A stretch of 25,264 nt of DNA from Gnetum montanum (taxonomy: Eukaryota > Streptophyta > Gnetopsida > Gnetales > Gnetaceae): assembly GCA_015680685.1 (NCBI GenBank), contig MNCI01006881.1, positions 199,058 through 224,321 of the forward strand, given 5' to 3'. Under the pieces are notes generated by a model that was given only the letters and a program-made list of their open reading frames with translations, was not told the DNA's origin and ran no database searches. Positions 7,999-18,779 of this stretch are shown in pieces. How positions within the stretch are numbered: the stretch's first letter is position 1; each line of letters begins with the position of its first letter. A program made the translations under genes and the position numbers.

Positions 7999-8859
7999 AC
8001 TAGTGCTTTTAGCCCATTTATTTGTCCAATGTGTGTACTTTAGATTTCTATTTTTGTTTGAAATGGGAACTACACCATGTAAGGATTTATTTCTATCTAA
8101 GTGGTATGCTTTTAATTCCCATCATTTTTTTATTTTTTGATGGGAACCACACCATGCAAAGACTTATTTAACTTCCTATCAATGATTCAAATGGAATGGT
8201 GAGAAATCCATGAAAAACACTCAAGTACTCAAGCAAGGAGTAGAGTACAAATAGTACTGAATTCCCTTAAAGTCATTCCATTTACAAACCTTTGAATCCT
8301 TCCTGATTTTGAACTACCGAGGTCATCGATTGATTAAAAGTTTCTTTAATCGAAGGGATCTCAAATTCCTAGAATAAGGAAAACCATAGAGTTCATTGGA
8401 CTGGAGGATGATGTCGACTTACTACCTATTCCATGAAAAATAAACCATGTCAAAGTCATCAGACATCAGAATTCAAAAATAGAAACCAAACATAAAAAAT
8501 CACAACATTAAGCATAAACCATCATTAGTAAACAACAGTGGCACTATGTCCTACAATAATAAAGTAATTTTTATGAGTCAAAATGAGGAAATATCACACT
8601 TGAATAACATAAAAAAAGTAAAGTATATAAGAAACTATAAAATAGTCAAGAAATTTTCAAAGGTACTAATGATGATGTAAAATTTAAAAAATTTGAAAAT
8701 AAATAATTTGTAAAATAAATAATGTGTAAAATCAAAAATGTGAAAAACAAAAAGTAGAAAAATTGAGAAGCCATATTGATGATTAGCACAAATGGCCATC
8801 TCCCCCATGACTCAGTTGGAAGGAGGAAATCTAAAAAATGGAATGTGGCTATCCATCCA
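7999..8859. other. AT-rich non-coding stretch between elements A and B
   Basis: No coding trace is visible. It contains the 77-bp-spaced direct repeat and hairpin listed separately, and an A-rich tract at about 8600-8770. It may be the 3' untranslated or LTR remains of element B. I found no copy here of the sequence around B's TATA box, so an intact 3' LTR of B is not evident. Confidence 0.5.
8056..8176. repeat. Diverged direct repeat with an internal hairpin
   Basis: A block with ATGGGAAC, ACACCATG and a downstream TTATTT occurs at 8056-8098 and again at 8139-8176, about 77 bp apart. Between them, TTCCCATCA (8116-8124) and TGATGGGAA (8138-8146) form a perfect 9-bp inverted repeat around a T-rich loop. 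Confidence 0.8.
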
Positions 8860-8879
8860 TCAATGTGGTGGTTGCACTA

Positions 8880-10010
8880 GCCCATCTTGATTCTAGGAAA
8901 GCTTTTACTTTTTGGATGTTGACCAACTACTTTTTATTCAAGCTTTCAGGTTTGTAGATTAACATTTCCCTAGAGGGAAAGGCTTGATCAATTATACAAG
9001 GTCCCTCCCACAATGTTTGAAATTTCACCTTTTGGGGTACATGTGTGTGATTCCAGTAGAGGACCTTATCTCCTTGTTGAAGTTTTACCTTTCATATTCT
9101 AAGTTCATAACATTGCTTACTGAATGCCTTATTCACCTCATTCAAATATAGGACCACTAATTTATTTTCATCTAGCACATTCAAGTTGATCAATCTTTCT
9201 TTTTATGCTAGACTTAGGTTAAGATTTAGATTACAAGTTGTTGAGAGTGTACAAAGCTTAGACTAGATTGGGAGCATTGGAAGGTTTCCATACACTAACT
9301 CATAGGGATTATAGCCAATAGGAAGTTTCCATGTTGAATGATAAGCCTAGAGAGCACCATTGTGTTTTGTACTCCAATCTTTGCTATATTTACTAATGGT
9401 CTATGTTAGTATTTTTGTGATCTCCTAGTTGGTTACCTCTGCTTGACTGTTGGCTTGGGGATGATAAGGTGTTATAAATTTATGTTCAACCCCCAAGTGT
9501 TGCATTAATTTTCTAAAAGTGGCACATGTGAAATGAGTTTCATTATTAGAAATTAGTGAACGTGGCACGCCAAACCTATTTACAATCAGTAACGGCTACT
9601 ACTTCTACGTATATATAAATCTGGTAGCAATGGATGATGTACAATCAGTAACGACTACTACTTCTATGTATTTTATGTAGTAGTTGACTACTATATTAAT
9701 ATATTTCTTTCCTTTAGACATGGGTGTGACGGAACCCATGAAGTCAATGCCCCATATGTCAAAAGGTTCTAGTAGTTGAATCAACTATTGAGGACCTTCC
9801 ATCGAGTGGTCATCCTCTTCTCTCATTGATAATGTTCATAACACTTGAAAAACTAGAGGGAAACCTTGAATATTATAGGAAAATAGTATCCCACCATTAG
9901 GATTTTTATGGCCATGCATCTCCCTACATAGTGGCCTCCACAAGGCCCTTCATGAGCATGTTGGAGAATGCATAGTTGATTTTGTTAAGGACACACCAAC
10001 GAATCAGGCC
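8880..10010 (-). pseudogene. int: Integrase of element B
   Basis: A zinc-binding start is recognisable (HEGPCGGHYVGRC near 9930). The core follows with GIDFMG (first catalytic Asp at 9743-9751), then an ISNNETHF segment in which the second catalytic Asp is Asn (9545-9547), and PYHPQANSQAEVTN with the catalytic Glu at 9437-9439. The C-terminal part (KFQTLWEGPCIID) ends near 8890. Several stops and a 59-bp internal duplication break the frame. It inserted the DNA copy in the active ancestor. Confidence 0.85.
9581..9671. repeat. 59-bp tandem duplication inside the integrase
   Basis: A 32-bp block beginning TACAATCAGTAACG occurs at 9581-9612 and 9640-9671 with two differences. The offset is 59 bp, not a multiple of three, so the duplication itself shifts the integrase frame. 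Confidence 0.9.
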
Positions 10011-10189
10011 ATTGGCCCACACCTTGTAGAGGTGTCTCTTAATTTATATGAAGTATTTGACCCAATGATGAAATTTTTGTTTCTTTTTGAAATCCAAATC
10101 TAGTGGCATCTCCTGAGTAAGAAGATAAATGAGGATGCCATTATACCATGTTTCTTCTGTAGGCGTTTTTTGATTTATTACTCCTATAA

Positions 10190-10700
10190 AGAGGAGTTTG
10201 TCTAGAAACTTATTAGAGAACATTCCTTCTTAAGTGAGAGAGGTGGTTAGTGATCACATTCTTGGTCCCTTTTCAATCTACCATTGTGAGATCAAATTCC
10301 TGCAAGATCACAAGCCATCATATGACATAAGGACTCACCATTGGCTTGTTGATAAGGAAGTGAATTACATTGGAATCCATATGCACAAATACTTTGTAGC
10401 TAAGCACATAGTGCATAAACATTTCTAGAGGATATATTACTATCATTAGTTATTCTTCTATGATGATATAATTTAACTATGCTCCCATAATTCTTTGGCT
10501 CACATAGTGGATGTTCTATGAACATTTCTTATCATCCATCTACATGAGCATGGCTCCCAAGGCATAGTTAGATGCATCCATTATGATGTAAAAGGGTCTA
10601 GACTATTCTAGTGCTTGTAGGATTGGTGTTTCTAAGAGTTTTTCCTTCAATTTTTGGAATGCATATTCACATTCCTTGGTCTAGATTTAAGGTGCATCTT
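10190..10700 (-). pseudogene. RNase H of element B
   Basis: The frame reads ECEYAFQKLKEKLLETPIL, then MDASNYALGA with the first catalytic Asp kept, an NIHYVSQRI segment, and a final LQEFDLTMVD followed by KGTKNVITNHL. This is the usual RNase H order after RT. At least seven in-frame stops break it. It would degrade the RNA strand during reverse transcription. Confidence 0.82.
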
Positions 10701-10779
10701 TCTTTGTAAGCTCTACCAATGGCTTTGCAATCTTAAAGAAATTCTATATAAATCATCGGTAGTAGCTAGTGTGTCCAAG

Positions 10780-11475
10780 AAATGACTAAACATCTTTACC
10801 TATTTCTGGATAGAAAGTTATTTCTTGAATAACCATTATTCTTTTAGGTCTACCTCAAGCCCTTTTTGTGAAATTTGATACCCTAGCACAATGCCTTCTT
10901 GAACCATGAGATGGCTCTTTTGCTAGTTAGCCATAAGCTTGTTTCAACACATCTCTTTAATACTTGCTCTAGGTGGTCCAAGGCTTACTCAAATATAGCT
11001 TCATAGGTGGAAAAGACATCCATGAACACTTCAACACCACTACCCATCTACTATTGGATGATACTAAGGACCAAGCATTGAAATGTTACAAGGGCATTGC
11101 ATAGATCGAATGGCATCTTACAATAAGCAAAAATCCCCAAGGGACTTGTGAATGTTGTCTTGGCCTAATCTTCTAGCATAATTTGGATTTGATTATAGCC
11201 ATTATAACCATCCAAGAAGCTATAATAAGAATTCCTAGATATGGTATCCAATACTTGATTCACAACTAGCAATGGAAAATGATCTTTAAATGTTTCCATA
11301 TTCAATAACCTGAAGTCAATGTAGACCTACCATTTTTCATCCTTCTTTAGTAAAATTACAAGTGGGCTAACCCACTCACTATCTATGATTGGATAAATGA
11401 ACCCCAGCTTGAGGAGTTGCTCAATTTTCTCTTTGACGATTTGCTTCAATTTGGGATTTAGTCACCCCTGCAGTT
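10780..11475 (-). pseudogene. Reverse transcriptase of element B
   Basis: The order is LNPKLKQIV (N-terminal), LLKLGFIYPI, SEWVSPLVILLKKDEKW, FRLLNMETFKDHFPLL, FLDGYNGYNQIQ (first catalytic Asp present), and the active-site loop at 11015-11026. There the usual YMDD-type box reads FMDV, so the last Asp is lost. HKKGLEVD closes the domain. Stops occur in at least six places. Confidence 0.88.
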
Positions 11476-12237
11476 GTCTTCTAGGCTTCATTACTAGATC
11501 AGTGTAAATGTGATGCTAGCATATCCTTGGATCAATTCTTGTTAGATCTGGATATGACCAAGCAAAGGCTATTGGCCATTTTTAAACTACCTTCAATAGC
11601 TTTTCTTTTTGTTTAGGAGTAAGTTTGGCATTAATTATGATCAATTTACCATTTTTTAAAATGCATATTCCATATTGGCCAATAAATTTTTTAGCTCTAA
11701 GGGTTGCTTCTTAAAGTTATTAGGGATTTCCAACTCTCCCTAATAGGTATCATCATCTTTGTTAGAGGGTTGGGAATGAACTTGTTCAATTTTTTTCATG
11801 CCTTCAACATCAACACGTGTTAGGCCCTTAGTTGATTCCATGCATAATGTGCTACTATTTGAGTTACCTAACAGCCATTGGGTAACCTCTTGCTTTGTGG
11901 ATACTACATATTGACACCTTTGAATGTTAATTTCTTATGCATACTAATTGCATGCTTTAATGTGTGTACGTTTGATGGACCAAATCTTTTGCACATAATT
12001 GCACTTATTATCATTATACATGATGCATGGAATACACTTCTTCTCTATCTTGCCCAATTCATTTTCCTTGGATATTTCTAAATATCGTTCTCTTATGCCC
12101 ATATGTTCATTGATGGTGCTTCACCAAGCCCTTTCCATAGTGATGGGAAAGTAACTTTTACAATTTTTCACCTTTATCATTAGAAAATTAGTAGGATAGG
12201 GCCACTAATAAATTGTGGTCACAATGTATTCTATTAA

Positions 12238-12435
12238 TCATAGAGGAACAGTAATTGACTGATCTACCAATTCTAGATAGATGTTGATTTTCTTGAGAGG
12301 TGGTAGATTCCAAGCCTTGTACATTTCATAGGAGATAAGATTAACTCTGCAACAAAAGTTAAGAAGAGACTTGCACAGCTCATGTTTAACAATTTGCAAG
12401 TAAATGAGTGGACTTCCTAGGTTAGATCTTTTCAT
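12238..12435 (-). pseudogene. Protease fragment of element B
   Basis: The segment around RVNLISYEMYKAWNL and the following YLELVDQSI match the Athila-type aspartic protease flap region, where a LADRS-like block normally follows. The D-x-G-A active site, expected just before VNL, reads NFCCR, so the catalytic Asp and Gly are both lost. About 700 bases of unassigned linker separate it from RT. Confidence 0.65.
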
Positions 12436-12499
12436 AGGAAGATTTCCAACCTTGATCTAGTTGGAAACAACATGAGTTAGAATTATAGTGTGAATCCAA

Positions 12500-14958
12500 G
12501 GTGGTAGTTGGTTTGAAGGATACTTAAAGATATTTGATGCAGAGGATGAGGATGTTGAAGTTATAGGACAGTTAGTTGGATTAGATTGTGAGGGTTGAAT
12601 AGGATTGCTAGGTTAGAAGAAGGATCATTTCCTAGATCTATTGTTTGGACCACTCAACTAGAAAGCCAATTATGAATGTATAGCCCTCATAGCATTTCAT
12701 TGTTGTAGCTATGAAGAAATCTCACCCTGCATGGATGGACCAAAAGGTAACTAGGTTGAAGGTGGAGGTGTGTGTGCAAATGGATGTAGAGGGTGATATG
12801 GATATGGATATGGATTTTCCCCTTGATTAGATGATGAATGTTTTCGATAATACTCTATAGTGTAATAGTGATGTTGAAATGATGTATGACTTGCAAAACT
12901 TATAGAGGAGATAGGTTGCTGAACATAGTACCCATATGGATTTGATTATCTATAATGGTATCACTGCCTTGGTGGTGGCATTCCCCATGATTCTGGTTGG
13001 TACCAATATTTGTATTGTTCATAAAGTTGTGGAGGAGTTCCACTTGGGTAGTAAGCTTTTTGTTGTTGGTGGAACTACCTTTGATTGCCTTGAGGATAAG
13101 GGTAATCGTCTAGGTACCTACCTACATGCTAATTGAGGATTCAATGCATACACCCTAGACTCTTGTAATTGTGACATCATAGGGCTACATCCCTTTGGAT
13201 GTTCATGTTGATAGATATCATAATCAGTTTCATCATTAGAATCAGTTTCCACAACTTCGTCTACTAATGTAGCTTTGCCCTTACCTCTTTGGTAGGAACA
13301 TTTAGCTTCTTTTCACCTTCTATGATTACGATCACTATTTTTCTCTTTGGATTCTTTAGTGATCTTCATAGCAATTTGAAATTTTTCATCCAAAGAGTAC
13401 CATAATTAGTCAACCTTTGTCAAAATATCATGAACAAAATTTTGAATCGGCAAGGTTTTTCTATTCACCACTTCATCAAGTGATGACTCCTCCTCAATAC
13501 AAAATTAGACCTCTCATTTCCTAATGGAATGATCTCTATTATACTCTTTAGCACTTTCCCTTTTTAATAGCTCACCTTCTTCTTTTGCTATCTACTCAAT
13601 TAGCCTTTGGATCTGATGAGCTCCTAGTTCAGAAAATCTTCCTTGGGCATACACCCCAAGAGTTCTTGTTATTTCTAATCTAAGCCCATCTATGATGTGG
13701 TGAAGTTGTTCCCTTTGAGAATAACCATGACCAGGGCATTGGTGGAAGACTGAATTGTATCTACCCATGATGGAATCCAAGGGTTCATGTGGTTCCTGCT
13801 TCCAACCATGGATTTTCCTTCTTAGATTAGACACTCTGAAGTATGTTTGGTATTTTTCATTAAATAGCTCTAACATGGTACTCCATTAGTGAATGGAATC
13901 TAGCTCTATAGATTGGTACCAGCTTTCAGCTTTCTTCATGAGTATCCTTGCAAAAAGCTTGAGTTTCTACCACTTACTCTCTATGTTCTGTAAGGCAGAG
14001 GCATCATGGAAAGCTTGTAGATGTGGTTGTGGATTAGAGTTGTATCTCCTCTTAAATCTTGAGATATTATTCATTTCTAAGCACCTGATCCAACTATCTT
14101 TCATATGCCTAGTAAAAATTTTAATTGCCTCTACAATGTTGAGCTTACTTCAAGTCGCTAATAGAGGTTCTTCATCATCACTGTTTCGATGATGCTAATG
14201 ATGGTTTTGGCCACCCCTTTGGTCTTTCTGGCCTTCATGGTCATTGCTATCTCATTGATTACCTTCATCACAGTTATTCCAATGATGTCTTCTATGAGTA
14301 GCATTAGATGAAGAGGAATGTTTGAAATTGGATGAGAAGGATGAAGAGTAATGTGGACCACCACTACCACCATGGTGTCCACCACCACTTTCTGGCTTAT
14401 TACAACCATCATTCTTACATCCTTTGCTATTGTAATGCTTACTTCAGTCCCTACCTTGGGTGTCAATGTTTCCTAAACCTAGTTTATGAATAGTGGATCA
14501 CAGGTTTAGGGTCGCACCCTCAACATCAATAACAAGGGATGGAGAATCTTCATGTTGAGAACCTTCAAAGGAAGGATCCTCATTGTCATATTGATAAGTA
14601 GGAACAAGGGATTAGTAAAATGTTTTCCCTTTGTAGCCTCATGAAGTTTCTCCTGATGTCGATCTCATTTGCATTGTGTTTCAATGGAATACTAGTTTTG
14701 ATTATCATAACCATTCACGATGTACTCCTCGTGAAGATCTTCTATGCCCAACTTCTTAAGGGTTTCCAATCATATCTTGGGCACATATCTATCAAGGGAC
14801 AAGAAAATATTACCCTTAAAATCATGCCATCATAGCTATTCATCTTGATGTGGGATGGAGATGAAGTTTGGCACAAACTCATCTAGATGAGTATATACCA
14901 CTTTACACTCCTATGGGATTGGCAGTTTGACATCTTTGCACTTGTGAGGAGAAGACAT
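12500..14958 (-). pseudogene. gag: gag of element B
   Basis: A possible start (MSSPHKCKD) is at 14956-14958. A His/Ser/Gly-rich segment follows at about 14280-14420. The gag core reads NPQPHLQAFHDA, then AESWYQSIE and a WSTMLELFNEKY block, and continues in the longest open piece (13592-13876) with KIHGWKQEPHEPLDSIMGRY and a CPGHG motif. A Tyr/Pro/Gln-rich segment lies at about 12760-13130. Stops are frequent and the N-terminal third needs frame changes. Confidence 0.75.
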
Positions 14959-15850
14959 TTTGTAATATAAAATAAAACATTAGTGTGCTTTTATAATTCT
15001 ATGTATAGCAAGAATGATATTGACCTTGAGGTTCATAAAATGATATTAATAGTATTCACTTTAGCCTAAATAGTGTACATTTCAATAACGTGAGGTACTC
15101 CTACATCCAACCATATGAATCACAAAGTGTTCATGTGCGATCCAATCAAATTTCATGGACTTTATCATTTTTAGTGCACTAGTCTTCTAGGAAGTGAGTC
15201 TTGCCTTAAGGTCAATTTTTGTCTTCCCAATTACACTTGTGATATATAGTAGTATGGTTCAGTGGAATTAAGGCATCTGATTTTTATCATTTTGTATTTT
15301 TGTGGTCTAGTTTTGAAATGGAGATAAGGGTAATTGGATTAACTAATTCAAACTAACTAATTAACTAGCATCTAACTATTCCTAACGTAAGCACCTGATT
15401 CCACTTTTCATACACATCCTAAACCCATGTATCCACTACTAGGCAACCAAGGGCTATGCTACTAGGTGTACCATGCACTAATGCTACTAGGATTATCAAG
15501 TGAATATGTGTTACACTCAAAAGCAATCGTACTTATGTGTGTAATCTATCTTGCTTAATTTTTTCATTAACTTAATTACTAAAAAATGTTTAATAAATAA
15601 TTACAAATATTAAATGTGTAAATAAAATATTTAATTTATCCAAAGTGTTGCAAGGTTTATTAAAAAGCTCATCTTTATTGTTACACACACTATCATGCCT
15701 AGATATTATAGTGCTCAACTGGAGATCCATACACTTAATGACTCCTAGTGCAGGCACTCAGGAGAAAAATTCTAACTTTTAAATAGAAAACCTACAATAG
15801 TTTGGCTACAACTAAAATCTCTTATTCCATAAATGCACCTAGTGGGCATC
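14959..15850 (-). other. Leader and possible R/U5 of element B
   Basis: No coding trace is visible. The region lies between the TATA box at 15851-15858 and the first gag Met. I could not find a convincing tRNA-complementary primer site or an LTR edge. Confidence 0.4.
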
Positions 15851-15858
15851 TATTTATA
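15851..15858 (-). promoter_or_regulatory. TATA box, probable LTR promoter of element B
   Basis: The minus strand reads GGCTATAAATAGATGCC, a near-ideal plant TATA context. It points toward gag of element B, whose first Met is about 0.9 kb downstream. Confidence 0.6.
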
Positions 15859-16466
15859 GCCAAATACAGACACTATGTTGAAGGGGCCATGTTGATGCAT
15901 GCCTCGTTGACGTAGCCAATAGAACTATGACTCATCAAATAGGGACTTACTGGATGCAACTGAGGTGTAGCGTGGTCAGCTGCAATACTCATGCAAAATG
16001 ATGCTAAGTGTTTGAGTGGTGTTAATGGTGTTAGTGGGGGTGAGTGTAGTTAAGGGTCTCAGGGAAGAACAAAAGTGCCAACATGCAAGGACTATTGTCC
16101 AAGTACATCTATGCATTAAAATAGTAGAAAATGCAAATACAATGATGAAAATGCAAAGAAATGGAGAGAGAGAGAACTAAACACCACCCCAAATAGGGTT
16201 AAGCATCGTTAACTCCAAAAGTGGTGAGAAGGTGTGTAATTTTTAATAGGCATAGTGGACTGCATAATCATAGTCTCAAGAGTATCTAGTCATGAAGACT
16301 AATGTTTTGCCATGGTGTCTATGCCTACTAGGCTGGCTACTATGATGTGTAGTGGGCTGTAGTGGTTTGGTGGACTAAACTAAGCTATGGTGGTTTTCAG
16401 CTTTGCCTCTCCCCAGTTTGCTAGTGTGCCTTTGGTTTGTTGATGCTTTGGTTTTTCCTACACAAA

Positions 16467-16585
16467 TTTGCCAACTTGCCAAGCTTGAATCTTGCCCCAA
16501 TATAGAAATTTACAAACTCTTAAGTTTGTCAACTGGCTAACCTTCAATCTTGCCCAATGCTCAAATTTTCCAACCCTAAAAATGT
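16467..16585. repeat. Two diverged copies of a 58-bp unit
   Basis: Copies start at 16467 and 16525. Both carry TTTG(C/T)CAACT, a following CAATCTTGCCC or GAATCTTGCCC block and a CAAATTT or GAAATTT block. Confidence 0.75.
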
Positions 16586-16597
16586 TGAGGGTGGGGG

Positions 16598-16605
16598 TAT
16601 TTATA
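16598..16605 (-). promoter_or_regulatory. Second minus-strand TATA-like box
   Basis: The minus strand reads CCCTATAAATACCCCC. No gene start lies directly downstream before the element B leader. It may belong to another, decayed LTR whose hairpin-rich U3 would be the 16650-17400 stretch. Confidence 0.4.
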
Positions 16606-17003
16606 GGGTTAGGTTTAGCATGAAATGTGGGGTGAGTTCCACATGGCAAAGGGAATCGTTGGAGCTACACTATCATCTAACTATGCTCTCCACTAAGGCT
16701 AGTAGTGTTGTGCTCTACTATGCTCTACCAAACTCTATGAGATTACAAGATTGTGACTACATTGCCACTTGCATGTATATATGCTGAGAGGATCACAATG
16801 TACCTAAATAGTGCAACTTTGAAGACTACATTCACGACTACACTCTCCACTGTCTTGTGTGGGGTCAAGCATAGTTATAATTTTGGGGATAGAAAGGAGA
16901 TATTTAAAAAATGCATTTTGCTAACTACACTTGTTGGAAGTGGGTTGGAGCTAAGTTGAGTGCCAATGATGCATTTTGGAGGCCTTTTGAGGGTTTTCTA
17001 GTT

Positions 17004-17392
17004 ACTATGCTTGATTACGCATTAAACTAGGGGGAGCATAGTCCAACACTTAGAGAAATTCTGTAAAAAATGATCATGTGCTTACTACACTCTCAACTGG
17101 GGGTGAGTGTAGTCCTAGAACTTGTTAGAACTTGTAGAAACTAGCTTTTGATTGACTATGCTTGACTATGCTTTAGGGTAGTGGAGAGCATAGTCTCAAC
17201 ACTTAGAAAAATTTGCAAAAATTGGACCTTCATGCTAACTACACTTGACTACACTCTAGGGTAGTGAAGAGGATAGTCTTAGTACTTAGAAAATTTTGTA
17301 GTGGCTACCTTGACACTTAGAATAAAAATTGTAAAACTAGCCTTCATGTTGACTATGCTTGACTATGCTCTAGGAAAATGGAGAGTGTAGTC
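17004..17392. repeat. Five hairpin-forming repeat units
   Basis: Hairpins lie at 17004-17042, 17084-17113, 17164-17195, 17248-17278 and 17361-17392, 80-115 bp apart. In most units the arms are ACTATGCT(C) with (G)AGCATAGT; in the second they are ACTACACTC with GAGTGTAGT, still perfectly paired. The third and fifth have two left arms in tandem. The fourth and fifth are imperfect. Each is followed by a CTTAGAAAAATTTTG-like segment. Confidence 0.82.
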
Positions 17393-17399
17393 TCAATGC

Positions 17400-17702
17400 T
17401 TAGAAAAATTTTGCAGCTAGGACTCCAAAGTCCAACTTTGGTGATGTTTCAAAGAGTAGATGTGAAAGGCCATTTTCCACAACAATCCTAGCTACATCTG
17501 TAGACAAGTGTGACCACAACATCACACTAAAGTTCCTAAGGAGGTAATCAAGGAATTCCCTTGCCCTAGGCCAAAACCATAATGGGAGCTTTCCAAGAGG
17601 TATGTCATTCAATGGAGTATTGGTCTTGGGATTATTGATGTAGCACAAAATGCCTACTAGCTCCACTATAATGAGAATAGGCCTCAAGAAGACCTTGCAC
17701 AA
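17400..17702 (-). pseudogene. Fragment resembling an FCP1/NIF-type HAD phosphatase domain
   Basis: An open frame of 100 codons reads IIVELVGILCYINN, where a catalytic DxDG-type loop would be expected. It continues to PRAREFLDYLLRNFSVMLWS, which resembles the RP..EFL..L...F.V..WS signature of FCP1-like HAD phosphatases. The nucleophile Asp appears to be Glu. Beyond residue about 90 the similarity ends and the sequence runs into hairpin repeats. There is no start codon other than TTG at 17700-17702 and no flanking exon, so it looks like a single captured or stranded exon. The match is from memory of the family pattern, and coincidence remains possible. Confidence 0.42.
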
Positions 17703-17706
17703 AACA

Positions 17707-18165
17707 AAGAAAAAACATTATGGCCAATTAGAGTTTCTTAATAAGTTAAGAAAATATCTAGTTGGAGGTAAAAATAGCCTCTATAAAAAGCTCTAAGTTG
17801 TTATCTAATACACTTAAGAATCTCCGTAAAAGGGTACTATTACAACCTTTCAAAGCAAAAGCATTATGGCCTATTAGAGTTAGCAAATTTAGAAAAAACA
17901 TCTAGTCGAAAGTGAAATTAGCTTTTGTAAAAATCTCTAAGGTGTTTATTTGAATTAGCCTAAGTAATTTCATCACAACATTACACTATGATCAATTGGA
18001 ATTTCTTTACAAATTTAGAGAAAACTTCCTAAGTCAGAGGTGAAATTAGCTGCTGTAAAAAGCTCTTAGGTGTTTATCTAAATTAGCTTGAGAAACTCCA
18101 TAAAAGCATTGATACTATATTTTATAGCCTTTATAACCAAAAACATTATGGAAAAAATTATATCT
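17707..18165. repeat. Diverged tandem repeat of about 120-160 bp, about four units
   Basis: Units begin near 17715, 17861, 17979 and 18143 with an ACATTATG-like word. They then share a TTAGAGTT-like word, an AAATTTAGA(A/G)AAA-like block, a GTGAAATTAGC or similar block, and AAGCTCT(A/T)AGGTG. The last unit is cut short. Confidence 0.75.
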
Positions 18166-18208
18166 TAGTCTAAAGTATTCATAAATTTAGAAAATGTATC
18201 TAAATTGT

Positions 18209-18292
18209 GCATAAATTTGAAAAAAGCAAGCATAAATTTGAAAAAAGCAAGCATAAATTTGAAAAAAGCAAGCATAAATTTAGAAAAAGCAT
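18209..18292. repeat. 21-bp minisatellite, four units
   Basis: Three identical units (GCATAAATTTGAAAAAAGCA plus one A) lie at 18209-18229, 18230-18250 and 18251-18271, with a fourth, altered one at 18272-18292. Degenerate versions continue to about 18385. Confidence 0.95.
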
Positions 18293-18779
18293 CTAAATCA
18301 TGCAAAGCATGCATAAATTTGGAAAAAATATGTAAAATATGCACAAATTTAGAGAAAGCATGATAAACTTAGAAAAAGCCATGAAAAAAGCTTATTTAAA
18401 ATAGAAAAAACTTTTTCTCATTTAGGAAAATAAAAAAATCAACCACTTCTATTTTGAGCAATGTACTACAACCATGAGATTTTGTCATGATCTACACAAC
18501 CTTAGAAAAAAATTCATAAAAAATTCATTTAAAATCCAATCGGAGTGATTCTACCTTTGTTGGTAAGCTGAAGCAAAATCCTATAAAGCCATGACCAGAA
18601 AATACCATAATCTTTGGCATTTTATTTTTAAAAATTTCACAAATCTACATGAAATTACAAATGTGGCATAGATAACCTAACTATGCAATGTTAGGAAAAT
18701 AGACATAACTCCCTTGTTTTAAAGCCAAATTGAATGAGAAAAAAACCATCATGAAGCTTAAACAAAGGGCTACAAATCA

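Larger units (their letters stand above)
8860..15860 (-). mobile_element. Element B: decayed Athila-like Ty3/gypsy element
   Basis: The minus strand holds, right to left: a TATA box (15851-15858), leader, gag, protease, RT, RNase H and integrase, all broken by many stops and shifts. Integrase motifs such as PYHPQAN and PIGYNPYELVYG, and the RT motif FLDGYNGYNQI, place it among non-chromovirus plant Ty3/gypsy elements; I favour Athila. It is AT-rich throughout and much older-looking than element A. Left and right ends are approximate, as no LTR pair was found. Confidence 0.75.
15859..17000. other. Repeat-rich non-coding DNA with dispersed ACTATGCTC/ACTACACTC words
   Basis: No coding trace is visible. 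The words ACTATGCTC, ACTACACTC and their complements recur loosely from about 16018 onward and become regular after 17000. A GA microsatellite of four units lies near 16164-16171. The feature at 16467-16585 and a second minus-strand TATA box are inside. Confidence 0.6.

Noticed and set aside
14158-14466. Open frame of 102 codons rich in Met, Ile and Val, minus strand
   Set aside because: It is a shifted frame over the His/Ser/Gly-rich part of element B gag; the gag frame makes better sense.
15387-15404. Primer-binding site of element B (minus strand TGGAATCAGG...)
   Set aside because: It only loosely resembles an initiator-Met site, no LTR end adjoins it, and a similar word occurs within gag near 14080.
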